Source: Pseudonocardia sp. C8 (GTDB lineage: Bacteria > Actinomycetota > Actinomycetes > Mycobacteriales > Pseudonocardiaceae). From it: a DNA stretch of 64,000 nucleotides. Within the stretch, counting starts at the first letter, position 1. The number at the start of each line of letters is the position of its first letter. The DNA lies in contig NZ_JACMTR010000002.1 of NCBI RefSeq assembly GCF_014267175.1, forward strand, positions 1,787,001 through 1,851,000, given 5' to 3'. The notes beneath the pieces are model-generated. The model was not told where the DNA came from, did no database searches, and saw only the letters and a list, made by a program, of their open reading frames with translations. The translations under genes were made by a program, and so were the position numbers. Positions 51,765-59,331 of the stretch are shown here, one piece after another.

Positions 51765-52988
51765 TTGAGCGCGCAGCACGAGCAGTACCTGGTCGGCCTG
51801 GACCTGTCCGGCCGGCGGGTCGTCGTCGTCGGCGGGGGACAGGTCGCTCAGCGCCGGGCCGCCCGGCTGATCGCGGCCGGGGCCGACGTCGAGGTCGTCT
51901 CGCCCGAGGTCACCCCGGCCGTCGAGGGCATGGCCTCGGCCGGCGAGATCACCTGGAGAGCCCGGCGGTACGCCGACGGCGACCTCACCGCGGCCTGGTA
52001 CGCCATCGCGGCCACCGACGACCCGGCCGTCAACGAGGCGGTCGCCGCGGAGGCCGAGCGGAACCGGGTCTTCTGCGTCCGCGCCGACGACGGGGCGCGG
52101 GGCACCGCGGTCACCCCGGCCACCGGCGGGTACGACGGGCTGACCGTCGGCGTCCTCGCCCGGGGCGCGCACCGCCGCTCGGCCGCCGTGCGGACCGCGT
52201 TGATCGAGGCGCTGCAGTCCGGGCTCGTCGACGAGGACGCCGAGCTGCCGCAGGCCGGTGTCGCGCTCGTCGGCGGCGGGCCCGGCGACCCCGAGCTGAT
52301 CACGGTCCGCGGGCGCAGGCTGCTGTCCCGTGCCCAGGTCGTCGTCGCCGACCGGCTCGGGCCGCGGGACATCCTCGACGAGCTGTCCCCCGACGTCGAG
52401 GTGATCGACGCCTCCAAGATCCCGTACGGCCGCGCGATGGCCCAGGAGAAGATCAACGAGCTGCTGGTCGGGCACGCCCGTGCCGGGAAGTTCGTGGTCC
52501 GGCTCAAGGGCGGGGACCCGTTCGTCTACGGCCGCGGGTTCGAGGAGGTCCAGGCGTGCGCCGCCGCGGGCGTCCCTGTCACCGTCGTGCCCGGTATCAC
52601 CAGCGCGTTCGCCGCGCCCGCCGTCGCCGGGACGCCGGTCACCCACCGCGGTGTGGCGCACGAGATCGTCGTCGTGTCCGGGCACGTGGCGCCGGACGAT
52701 CCCCGCAGCCTCACCGACTGGACCGCGCTCGGCCGGATGACCGGGACGATCGTGCTCATGATGGCGGTCGAACGGATCGGCCGGTTCGCCGACGCCCTGA
52801 TCACCCACGGCCGCGCCCCGGACACGCCGGTGCTGATCGTGCAGGACGGCACCACCCGCATCCAGCGCTCCGTGCGCACCACCCTCGAGGCCGCCGAGAA
52901 GGTCGCCGCCGAGGAGGGCGTCAGCCCACCGGCGATCGTCGTGATCGGTCCGGTGGCCGGGCTGGAGGCACCCGTCGGCCGCGGTTGA
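51765..52988 (+). CDS. cobA: CysG-type siroheme/precorrin-2 synthase: uroporphyrinogen-III C-methyltransferase fusion
   Basis: A 407-residue fusion. Residues about 1-150 are a precorrin-2 dehydrogenase domain (VVVVGGGQVAQRRAARLIAAGADVEVVSPE). Residues about 160-400 are a SAM-dependent uroporphyrinogen-III methyltransferase (VALVGGGPGDPELITVRGRRLL, VRLKGGDPFVYGRG, VVPGITSAFAAPA, HRGVAHEIVVVSGH). It makes precorrin-2 for cobalamin and can lead to siroheme. The start is TTG 51765 with GGAGAGG at 51751-51757. A TATCCT at 51690 is a possible -10. Confidence 0.9.
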   Translation: MSAQHEQYLVGLDLSGRRVVVVGGGQVAQRRAARLIAAGADVEVVSPEVTPAVEGMASAGEITWRARRYADGDLTAAWYAIAATDDPAVNEAVAAEAERNRVFCVRADDGARGTAVTPATGGYDGLTVGVLARGAHRRSAAVRTALIEALQSGLVDEDAELPQAGVALVGGGPGDPELITVRGRRLLSRAQVVVADRLGPRDILDELSPDVEVIDASKIPYGRAMAQEKINELLVGHARAGKFVVRLKGGDPFVYGRGFEEVQACAAAGVPVTVVPGITSAFAAPAVAGTPVTHRGVAHEIVVVSGHVAPDDPRSLTDWTALGRMTGTIVLMMAVERIGRFADALITHGRAPDTPVLIVQDGTTRIQRSVRTTLEAAEKVAAEEGVSPPAIVVIGPVAGLEAPVGRG

Positions 52989-53047
52989 CCCCCGGCCGCC
53001 TGTGTGGTTGTTGACCGCCCACCCACCCGCGTGGTGGGCTTTGGACT

Positions 53048-53193
53048 GACGACGGTGCAGGAAGCCGGTGCGAGTCCGGCGCGGTCCCGCCACTGTCACC
53101 GGGGAGCGCGTCCCCACCCATGGCCACGGCCCGACCAGGGCGGGAAGGCCGGGGGCGCGCGACGATCCGGGAGCCAGGAGACTGACCGTCGTC
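53048..53193 (+). promoter_or_regulatory. Cobalamin riboswitch
   Basis: A B12-binding leader RNA: the P1 stem GACGACGGT (53048-53056) pairs perfectly with ACCGTCGTC (53185-53193). The conserved core GCGAGTCCGGCGCGGTC and CCCGCCACTGT is present, and the B12 box AGCCAGGAGACTGACC lies at 53172-53187. It ends 50 nt before the start of the small ORF at 53243, so it most likely controls that gene. Confidence 0.93.
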
Positions 53194-53242
53194 GCCGGAG
53201 ATCCCACCGATGAGGGCGAGGACCCTCGAGGAGGTCATACGA

Positions 53243-53626
53243 GTGAGCGACGACGCGCGCCCCGTTCTGATCGTGCTCGGCACCGACCCGGCCGGCGCGG
53301 CCGGATCCGGCGGGGCCGACGACCTGCTCGCGGAGGCCGACACGGTCTTCGCGTTCCCGCACGGACCCGAGTCGGTCGCGCTGTTCTACGCCGAGGCGTG
53401 GCGGGTGGAGCGGATCGCTCCGCGCGGCGCGGTCGAGCGGCTGACCGCGTGGGCACACGCGGGCCCGGGCCGCGCCGGTGTGCTGCTGGTCGCGGGGGAG
53501 CCGGGCGGCGACGTCGCACTCGGGGCCGTGCTGGACGGGCTCGCCCGCACCTGCCCGGAGCTGGACGTCCGCGTCCCCGCCGGCACCCGGGTCGCCCCGC
53601 CGCACCGCAGCCCGCTGATCGGCTGA
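53243..53626 (+). CDS. Small riboswitch-controlled protein of unknown function
   Basis: A 127-residue protein starting at GTG 53243 with a GAGGAGG site at 53228-53234. It is the only gene downstream of the cobalamin riboswitch, since dinB is convergent. The opening VLIVLGTDPAG...LLAEADTVFAF, and VLLVAGEPGGDVALGAVLDGLARTCPELDVRVPAG further on, faintly recall the N-terminal half of a tetrapyrrole methylase (GxGPGDPxLLT, EGDPxxY, VPGxS), but at half the length and without clear SAM motifs. A link to B12 is supported by the riboswitch; the activity is unknown. Confidence 0.75.
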   Translation: MSDDARPVLIVLGTDPAGAAGSGGADDLLAEADTVFAFPHGPESVALFYAEAWRVERIAPRGAVERLTAWAHAGPGRAGVLLVAGEPGGDVALGAVLDGLARTCPELDVRVPAGTRVAPPHRSPLIG

Positions 53627-53645
53627 CCCGGGGTCGCCACGGGCG

Positions 53646-55184
53646 TCAGGCCGGAGCCCGCCAGCTCCCGAGCGGGTCGGCGCGGGTCAGGTCCGGGTCG
53701 GCGGCGTCGAGGGTCCGCGACGGGCCCGGGCCGGTCTGGGCGGTCTCGAACCGGATGGTGACCCGGCCGTGCCCGGCGCCCTGCACCCAGCCGTGCCCGT
53801 GCCCGGGATGGTGGACGTCGTCGCCGGCCCGCCACGGACGGTTCGGGTCCGGCGCCCGGTCCGGACGAGTGGGGCCGGGCCCGAGCGTCGGCTCGGCGGT
53901 GACGACGGCCTGCCCGGCGGCGGTGACGGTGGCCGGCCCGCCGGCGGCGACCGCTTCCCCCGGTCCATCGCCGGCCGCCGATTCACCCGTGGCGGCCGGG
54001 TCTCCCGCGGCCGCCGGGTGTCCCGCAGCGACCGGTGTGCCCGGGTCCGGCGGGCCCGCGGAGCCCGGATCGGCGGGCGCGGCCGTCCACCCCTGCTCGG
54101 AGGGCACCGCGTCGAACAGCGCCAGCGGCGGCTCGTCGCCGAAACCGGACACCGAGACGCCGAGCAGCCGGACCCCGCCCTCGCCGACGGCCGCGTCGGC
54201 GAGCCGCCGCGCCACCGCGGTCAGGGTGGACAGCTCCCGGCTGGGGAACGGCGTCGTCTCCGAGCGGGTGTGGGTCACGAAGTCCCCGGTGCGGGCCTTC
54301 ACGGTCACGGTGCGGGCGGCCCGCCCGTCCGCGACGAGCCGCCGGTGCACGGCCACGCAGATGGACTCGACGGCCTCGTGGACCGCGGACATGGCGGTCA
54401 GGTCGGTGTCGAACGTCGTCTCCGCGCTGATCTGCTTCGCCGCGCCGCGCGGGGCGACCGGGCGGTCGTCGATGCCGCGCGCCAGCCGGTGCAGCTCCGC
54501 GCCGACCGCGGTGCCCAGGACGCCCGCGAGCTCCCGGGTGTCCAGGGCGGCGAGCTGGCCGATCGTCTCGACCCCGATCTTGCGCAGGGCTTCCCCGGAC
54601 ACCGGGCCGATGCCCCACAGGGACCGCACCGGCAGCGGGGCCAGCACGTCGTCCTGCTCGGCGTGCGCGACCACGCGCAGCCCGTCCGGCTTCGCGAGCT
54701 CGGAAGCGATCTTCGCGACCTGCTTGCCGGACCCGGCCCCGACCGACGCGGGCAGCCCGGTCCGCTCCCGCACCGCGGCACGCAGCGCGGTGCCGAACTC
54801 CTGCACGATCGCCGGGTCGGCCCCGGCCAGTGCCGGCGGCTCCAGGAACGCCTCGTCGACCGACACCGGCTCCAGCACCGGCGAGAACTCGCCGAGGATT
54901 CCCATCACCTCGTCGGAGATCGCCTTGTACAGCGGGAACCGGGGCGGCAGCACGGTCGCGTGCGGGCAGCGGCGCCGGGCCTGGCTCATCGGCATCGCCG
55001 AGCGCGCCCCGAACACCCTGGCCTGGTAGCTGGCGCCCGCGACGACGCCGCGCGGGCCGGCCCCGCCGACCAGCACCGGGCGATCGGCGAGCGTCGGCCG
55101 GGTGAGCTGCTCGACTGAGGCGAAGAACGCATCCATGTCGAGGTGCAGCACCCAGCGCGCGGCGCCGGTTCCGGACGTCGTCAC
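53646..55184 (-). CDS. dinB: DNA polymerase IV (Y-family)
   Basis: A 512-residue translesion polymerase. Catalytic carboxylates are in HLDMDAFFASVEQL and EPVSVDEAFLEP; RVFGARSAMPMSQARRRCP and VGAGSGKQVAKIASELAKPDG are conserved, followed by the helix-hairpin-helix and little-finger domains. After about residue 370 comes an Ala/Pro/Gly linker and a C-terminal patch (GDDVHHPGHGHGWVQGAGHGRVTIRFE) found in actinobacterial DinB. GTG 55184 overlaps the upstream PPTase stop by 4 nt. No LexA box was found. Confidence 0.92.
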   Translation of the reverse strand: MTTSGTGAARWVLHLDMDAFFASVEQLTRPTLADRPVLVGGAGPRGVVAGASYQARVFGARSAMPMSQARRRCPHATVLPPRFPLYKAISDEVMGILGEFSPVLEPVSVDEAFLEPPALAGADPAIVQEFGTALRAAVRERTGLPASVGAGSGKQVAKIASELAKPDGLRVVAHAEQDDVLAPLPVRSLWGIGPVSGEALRKIGVETIGQLAALDTRELAGVLGTAVGAELHRLARGIDDRPVAPRGAAKQISAETTFDTDLTAMSAVHEAVESICVAVHRRLVADGRAARTVTVKARTGDFVTHTRSETTPFPSRELSTLTAVARRLADAAVGEGGVRLLGVSVSGFGDEPPLALFDAVPSEQGWTAAPADPGSAGPPDPGTPVAAGHPAAAGDPAATGESAAGDGPGEAVAAGGPATVTAAGQAVVTAEPTLGPGPTRPDRAPDPNRPWRAGDDVHHPGHGHGWVQGAGHGRVTIRFETAQTGPGPSRTLDAADPDLTRADPLGSWRAPA

Positions 55185-55888
55185 CGCCCCATGATGTCGT
55201 GGACCCCCGACAGGACCGCGTCGCCGTCGGCGACCTCGATCCGCGGTGCCGCGGGGCCGGCGCCCGCGACGGCGCCCGGGTGGTCGTCGTGCGGGGTCGC
55301 GACGTCGGCGACCCACCACGCGCCGGCGGCGCCGGGCCAGTCCAGGATCCGGGCGGGCCCGCCGGGCGCGGTCAGCGTGATCGCGTCCATCGGGCTGGCC
55401 AGGCCCTCGCCGGTGGCCTTGAGCAGGGCCTCCTTGCGGGCCCAGGTGACGAGGAAACCGCCGGCCCCGACCGGGCCGGCTGCCCGCTCGGCGGGCGAGA
55501 GCGCGTGCCGGGCGAGGCCGTCCAGATCGGACAGCGTGCGGTGCCGCTCGACGTCGATCCCGACCGGCCCGGCGCCCACGGCGACCCCGACCAGTGCCCC
55601 GGAGTGGGTCAGCGAGAACCCGGGGTCGTCGGCGCGGCCGGCCAGGCGCGGCTTGCCGTGCGGCGCGCCGCAGCGGCAGGTGCGGTCGAGGTCGAGCGCC
55701 GCCGGGTCGGTGTCCAGGTGCGTCGCCAGCACGAGGCGGGCCAGCGCGTGCGCGGCCAGGTAGCGGGCGCGGTCCTCGGTGCGGCGCAGCGCACCCATCC
55801 GGGCGCGCTCGTGATCGTCCAGCAGCGGGACGAGGTCGGAGCGCGCCTCCGGATCGACCGGCGCGGCCCACCAGACGGTGACGGTCAT
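55181..55888 (-). CDS. 4'-phosphopantetheinyl transferase superfamily protein
   Basis: A 235-residue Sfp-type transferase that loads phosphopantetheine from CoA onto carrier proteins of polyketide, peptide or fatty-acid synthases. Signatures are SLTHSGALVGVAVGAGPVGIDVERHR (GIDVE) and FLVTWARKEALLKATGEGL (WxxKEA). A CxC...GAPHGKPRL segment (RTCRCGAPHGKPRL) resembles Sfp-type enzymes. ATG 55888 is supported by the family length. It is coupled to dinB by overlap, an unusual pairing. CACTGT 7 nt upstream hints at a leaderless transcript. Confidence 0.88.
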   Translation of the reverse strand: MTVTVWWAAPVDPEARSDLVPLLDDHERARMGALRRTEDRARYLAAHALARLVLATHLDTDPAALDLDRTCRCGAPHGKPRLAGRADDPGFSLTHSGALVGVAVGAGPVGIDVERHRTLSDLDGLARHALSPAERAAGPVGAGGFLVTWARKEALLKATGEGLASPMDAITLTAPGGPARILDWPGAAGAWWVADVATPHDDHPGAVAGAGPAAPRIEVADGDAVLSGVHDIMGR

Positions 55889-55900
55889 GGGGCACACAGT

Positions 55901-55950
55901 GCCTCGTGAGTGGTTATCAGGGCCACAGCCCTGATAACCACGCACGAGGC
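55901..55950. terminator. 23-bp inverted repeat terminator
   Basis: Arms 55901-55923 and 55928-55950 (22 of 23 pairs) close on CACA, right after the stop at 55952 of the minus-strand gene upstream. The CTCGTGAGTGGTT core recurs at 57668-57680. Confidence 0.8.
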
Positions 55951-55951
55951 G

Positions 55952-56311
55952 CTAGCCCGTCCGGCGGGCGGCGAAGTCCGTGCGGACGTGTGCGGGCTTC
56001 GCGTGCGGTGCCGGACCCGCGGTGCGGGGCGCGGCCGGCCCGAACCCGTGCCCGGCGTCGCGGCCGCGCTTCGCGGCCCGGCGCTCGGCGCGGTTGGCCG
56101 GCCGCGGCGGCGCGGCGTCCGGGCCCACGGCACCCGGCGCCCCGAGGGCTCCGGTACCCGGGGCCGGAGCCGCCTCGGTCCGGGGACCCGTGGGCCGGTT
56201 CGTGTCCGGCGAGCCGGAGCTCCGCAGCCCGCCAGGCAGGTGCGCGGCGAGGGACTCGGTGGCGGGCCGCGGCGCCGGACCGGTGGCGGCGCGGGATCGG
56301 GTGGTACGCAT
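55952..56311 (-). CDS. Small basic Pro/Ala-rich hypothetical protein
   Basis: A 119-residue protein rich in Pro, Ala and Arg with the motif NRAERRAAKRGRD near residue 73. It is probably disordered and nucleic-acid-like in charge. ATG 56311 has a very good AGGAGG site and a terminator follows the stop, so it is a real gene. A 6-residue leaderless mini-ORF and a hairpin lie upstream. Function unknown. Confidence 0.65.
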   Translation of the reverse strand: MRTTRSRAATGPAPRPATESLAAHLPGGLRSSGSPDTNRPTGPRTEAAPAPGTGALGAPGAVGPDAAPPRPANRAERRAAKRGRDAGHGFGPAAPRTAGPAPHAKPAHVRTDFAARRTG

Positions 56312-56468
56312 ACGGGCCTCCTGGAGATGGTGGGTCGGGCGAGGACCGGGAAGGCCGGTGACGTGCCGGAACGGCCGGAGACGCGCAGCATCGGTTCCGG
56401 TCCCGGGGACGACGTCACGGGCCGGCGGGCGCGCGGCCTCCGTCGGAGGAGGAGGCCGGGCGGGCCGC

Positions 56469-56489
56469 TCAGCGGAACCGGATCAGCAT
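56469..56489 (-). CDS. Leaderless mini-ORF (MLIRFR)
   Basis: ATG 56489 begins a 6-codon frame, MLIRFR, ended by TGA. TACCGT lies 7 nt upstream, the geometry of leaderless starts elsewhere in the window. A GGCCTCC/GGAGGCC hairpin follows within about 30 nt, before the gene at 56311. It may be a regulatory leader; chance is not excluded. Confidence 0.3.
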   Translation of the reverse strand: MLIRFR

Positions 56490-56496
56490 GGTGAGG

Positions 56497-56502
56497 ACGG
56501 TA
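56497..56502 (-). promoter_or_regulatory. -10 element for the 56311 gene transcript
   Basis: TACCGT on the minus strand, 7 nt before ATG 56489; it gives the small basic protein a leader of about 180 nt. Confidence 0.4.
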
Positions 56503-56541
56503 GGGAGCGCCGCGGCGCCGTGCCACCGGTTTTCGCGCCGC

Positions 56542-56547
56542 TATCGT
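56542..56547 (+). promoter_or_regulatory. -10 element of the FAD oxidoreductase gene
   Basis: TATCGT is followed by 8 nt and ATG 56556, which lacks a ribosome-binding site; probably leaderless. Confidence 0.5.
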
Positions 56548-56555
56548 CGCCGGTG

Positions 56556-57674
56556 ATGGACGGGCACGAGACGGACCTCGTCGTGATCGGCGGCGGCATC
56601 GCCGGGGTCTCGGTGGCGTACGAGCTGGCCGCGCACGCACGGGTCGTGCTGCTCGAGGCCGAGCACGACATGCCGGTGCACGCCACGGCCCGCTCCGCCG
56701 CGACCTACATCCCCGGGCACGGGTCGGCCCCGTTCCGCGCGCTGATCGCCGCGTCCGGGCCGCGGTTCGCGGCACTGCCCGACGAGCTGGGGACGCCACC
56801 GCTGCTGTCCCCGCGCCCGGTGCTGCACGTCGCCACCGACGACGCCGGGGCGGCCGCCCTCACCGCGATGCTGGCCGAGCAACGCGGCGAGCCCGGCGCC
56901 CCGGTCGCGCTGGACCCCGCCGAGGCCCACCGCCGGGCACCGGTGCTGCGTGACCCGCCGCGGGCGGCCGCGTGGACCGCCGGCGCCGCCGACGTCGACA
57001 CCGCCGCCCTGCACGACGGCTACCGGCGCGGGCTGCGCGCCCGCGGCGGCACCGTGCTGCGCGGAGCGCGGGTGGTCTCGCTGGCGCGGGACGGCAGCGG
57101 CTGGGTCGCGACGACGGCCGCCGGGCACGTCGTGCGGGCCGGGGCCGTCGTCGACGCGGCCGGGGCGTGGACCGACGAGGTGGCCGCACTGGCCGGCGTC
57201 CCCCGGATCGGGCTGGTCCCGTACCGGCGCACGATCGCGGCGTGCCCGGTCGCGGACCCGTCCGTGCTGCGGGTGGACGGCGCCCCGCTCCCGCTGATCG
57301 CCGACGCCGCCGAATGCTGGTACCTCAAACCGGAGGCCGACACGGTCCTGGTGTCACCAGCCGACGAGTCACCCCAGCCGCCGGGCGACGCGCGGCCGGA
57401 CGAGCTCGACGTCGCGCTCGCCCTGGACCGGGTCGGTGCCGCGACCACGCTCGGCCTGCGGTCCGTGCGCACCGCCTGGGCCGGCCTGCGGACCTTCGCC
57501 CCGGACCGGGCGCCGGTCCTCGGGGAGCGGCCGGGCCATCCCGGGTTCCACGTCGTCGCCGGGCAGGGCGGCTCCGGTATCGAGTCGGCGCCGGCGCTCG
57601 CCGCCCTGGCCGCAGCGGTGATCCTCGGACGCCCGGCACCGGACGACGTCGGGAGTGCGCTGGCGCGCTCGTGA
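56556..57674 (+). CDS. FAD-dependent oxidoreductase (DAO family)
   Basis: A 372-residue D-amino-acid-oxidase/glycine-oxidase type flavoprotein. The dinucleotide motif is VVIGGGIAGVSVAYELAAHARVVLLEAE; later VVDAAGAWTDEVAALAG, RRTIAACPV, and the C-terminal FHVVAGQGGSGIESAPALA close the FAD site. It oxidises a secondary or D-amino acid; the substrate is not evident, as no partner gene is adjacent. The start is set by the leaderless promoter. Confidence 0.87.
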   Translation: MDGHETDLVVIGGGIAGVSVAYELAAHARVVLLEAEHDMPVHATARSAATYIPGHGSAPFRALIAASGPRFAALPDELGTPPLLSPRPVLHVATDDAGAAALTAMLAEQRGEPGAPVALDPAEAHRRAPVLRDPPRAAAWTAGAADVDTAALHDGYRRGLRARGGTVLRGARVVSLARDGSGWVATTAAGHVVRAGAVVDAAGAWTDEVAALAGVPRIGLVPYRRTIAACPVADPSVLRVDGAPLPLIADAAECWYLKPEADTVLVSPADESPQPPGDARPDELDVALALDRVGAATTLGLRSVRTAWAGLRTFAPDRAPVLGERPGHPGFHVVAGQGGSGIESAPALAALAAAVILGRPAPDDVGSALARS

Positions 57675-57711
57675 GTGGTTGGTGGGGCCGGGGCCCGCGT
57701 ATCCACTCACG
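57670..57711. terminator. Convergent terminator overlapping the stop codon
   Basis: CGTGAGTGG (57670-57678) and CCACTCACG (57703-57711) pair, with further GGGGCC/GGCCCC pairing inside. The FAD gene stop codon (57672-57674) lies in the first arm. Confidence 0.6.
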
Positions 57712-57717
57712 GGCGCG

Positions 57718-58344
57718 TCAGCGCAGCGGTGCGCCGGTCTTGTCGCGGATCTCGGTTTCGGTGACGCCGGGGGCGGTCTCGACGAGTTGCAGGCCGTCGG
57801 GGGTCACGTCGATGACGGCGAGGTCGGTGACGATCCGGGTCACGCAGCCCAGCCCGGTGATCGGCAGGCTGCACCGTTCGACGATCTTCGGTGATCCGTC
57901 CTTGGAGACGTGGTCCATCATCACGATGACCCGGCGGGCGCCGTGGACGAGGTCCATCGCCCCGCCCATGCCTTTGATCATCTTGCCGGGGACGGCCCAG
58001 TTCGCGAGGTCGCCGTTGGCGGCGACCTCCATTCCGCCGAGCACGGCGACGTCGAGCTTGCCGGCGCGGATCTGGCCGAAGCTGTCCGAGGAGCCGAAGT
58101 AGGCGGCGCCGTCGTTGACGGTGACGGTCTCCTTGCCGGCGTTGATCAGGTCCGGGTCGACCTCGTCGTCTGTCGGGTAGGGGCCGACGCCGAGGATGCC
58201 GTTCTCGGAGTGCAGGATCACCGTGCGACCGGCCGGGATGTGCCCGGGGACCAGGGTCGGCATGCCGATGCCGAGGTTGACGTAGGAGCCGTCGGGCAGC
58301 TCCTCGGCGACCCGGGCGGCCATCTCGTCGCGAGTGAGAGCCAT
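57718..58344 (-). CDS. 3-oxoacid (3-oxoadipate) CoA-transferase subunit B
   Basis: A 208-residue beta subunit of a class I CoA-transferase. The catalytic glutamate is in [15 protein letters not shown], with GIGMPTLV before it and [16 protein letters not shown] after. It moves CoA from succinyl-CoA to a 3-oxo acid. Acetoacetate (ScoB) and 3-oxoadipate (PcaJ) enzymes are hard to separate by eye; the nearby PcaB-like lyase and IclR regulator favour PcaJ. It starts 2 nt after the alpha-subunit stop. Confidence 0.88.
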   Translation of the reverse strand: MALTRDEMAARVAEELPDGSYVNLGIGMPTLVPGHIPAGRTVILHSENGILGVGPYPTDDEVDPDLINAGKETVTVNDGAAYFGSSDSFGQIRAGKLDVAVLGGMEVAANGDLANWAVPGKMIKGMGGAMDLVHGARRVIVMMDHVSKDGSPKIVERCSLPITGLGCVTRIVTDLAVIDVTPDGLQLVETAPGVTETEIRDKTGAPLR

Positions 58345-58346
58345 GA

Positions 58347-59090
58347 TCAGCGCACCGTCCTGAATTCGACCGGCTTGTCGGCGTCGGGGACGTGCACGAC
58401 GCGCTGGACGTGGATGCCGGGGGTGTGCACGTGGTCGGGGTCGATCTCGCCGGGTTCGGCCAGGTGCTCGACCTGGGCGATGGTGATCTGCCCGGCGGCG
58501 GCGGCGTCGGGGTTGAAGTTGCGGGCCGAGCGCCGGTAGACGAGGTTGCCGTGCCGGTCGCCCTTCCAGGCGTGGACCAGTGCGAAGTCGGGGGTCAGTG
58601 CCCGCTCGAGGACGTAGGAGGTGCCGTCGAACTCGCGGACCTCCTTGGTCGGTGACAGCACCGCGACCGAGCCGTCCGGGTGGTAGCGCCAGGGCAGGCC
58701 GCCCTCGGCGACGAGCGTGCCGACCCCGGCCGGGGTGTAGAACGCCGGGATCCCGGCCCCGCCCGCGCGCAGGCGCTCGGCCAGGGTGCCCTGCGGGGTC
58801 AGCTCGAGCTCCAGCTCGCCGGCGAGGTACTGGCGGGCGAACTCCTTGTTGTTGCCGACGTAGGAGCCGATCGTGCGCCGGATGCGGCCGGCGGCGAGCA
58901 GGGTGCCCAGGCCGAAGCCGTCGACGCCCAGGTTGTTCGAGATCGTCTCCAGATCGGTCGCGCCCTGCTCGAGCAGCGCCGCGATCAGCGCCGTCGGCAC
59001 GCCGCACATGCCGAACCCGCCGACCGCCAACGACGCGCCGTCACCGATGTCGGCGACCGCCTCCGTCGCGGATGCCACCACCTTGTCCAT
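58347..59090 (-). CDS. 3-oxoacid (3-oxoadipate) CoA-transferase subunit A
   Basis: A 247-residue alpha subunit: [93 protein letters not shown], all highly typical of ScoA/PcaI. ATG 59090 has a GGAGG site. The operon has a promoter TTGTGC-N18-TACGGT and a palindromic operator upstream. Confidence 0.9.
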   Translation of the reverse strand: MDKVVASATEAVADIGDGASLAVGGFGMCGVPTALIAALLEQGATDLETISNNLGVDGFGLGTLLAAGRIRRTIGSYVGNNKEFARQYLAGELELELTPQGTLAERLRAGGAGIPAFYTPAGVGTLVAEGGLPWRYHPDGSVAVLSPTKEVREFDGTSYVLERALTPDFALVHAWKGDRHGNLVYRRSARNFNPDAAAAGQITIAQVEHLAEPGEIDPDHVHTPGIHVQRVVHVPDADKPVEFRTVR

Positions 59091-59115
59091 CACGCACACA
59101 CCTCCGTCGCCGACG

Positions 59116-59145
59116 ACCGTACATGAGTGTTCGTCACACGCACAA
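59116..59145 (-). promoter_or_regulatory. Promoter of the CoA-transferase operon
   Basis: On the minus strand TTGTGC (59145-59140) and TACGGT (59121-59116) are 18 nt apart, with the start about 20 nt before ATG 59090. Confidence 0.5.
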
Positions 59146-59164
59146 GCGTTCGTTATGCGAACAC
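59127..59164. promoter_or_regulatory. IclR-type (PcaR-like) operator
   Basis: GTTCG-TTATG-CGAAC at 59148-59162 is a perfect 5-bp-arm palindrome, and GTGTTCG (59127-59133) mirrors CGAACAC (59158-59164). Operators of the IclR proteins PobR and PcaU have a similar GTTCG dyad. It overlaps the CoA-transferase promoter; the IclR gene is at 62112. Confidence 0.55.
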
Positions 59165-59181
59165 GACGGCGTGCGCTCTTC

Positions 59182-59204
59182 CCGCGACGAAAGGGTCGTT
59201 CGTG
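59182..59204. repeat. Copy of the CACGAACG palindromic element
   Basis: Read on the minus strand, CCACGAACGACCCTTTCGTC closely matches CCACGAACGGCCCGCTCGTC at 28574-28593. It lies downstream of the MOSC gene and may serve as its terminator. Confidence 0.5.
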
Positions 59205-59331
59205 GGACGGCGGTGACGCGGGGAGCGGCGACCACCTCGCCGGCGCTCACGGAGCCCGGCCACGCTCGCGCGACCGGGTGAGCGGCACCGGATCCCGTGA
59301 GCGGCGCGGACCGGGCCTCGCCGGTGCGGGG

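Noticed and set aside
55885..55960. A LexA/SOS box for the PPTase-dinB operon.
   Set aside because: No GAAC-N4-GTTC type dyad is present; the symmetric sequence there is the terminator hairpin.
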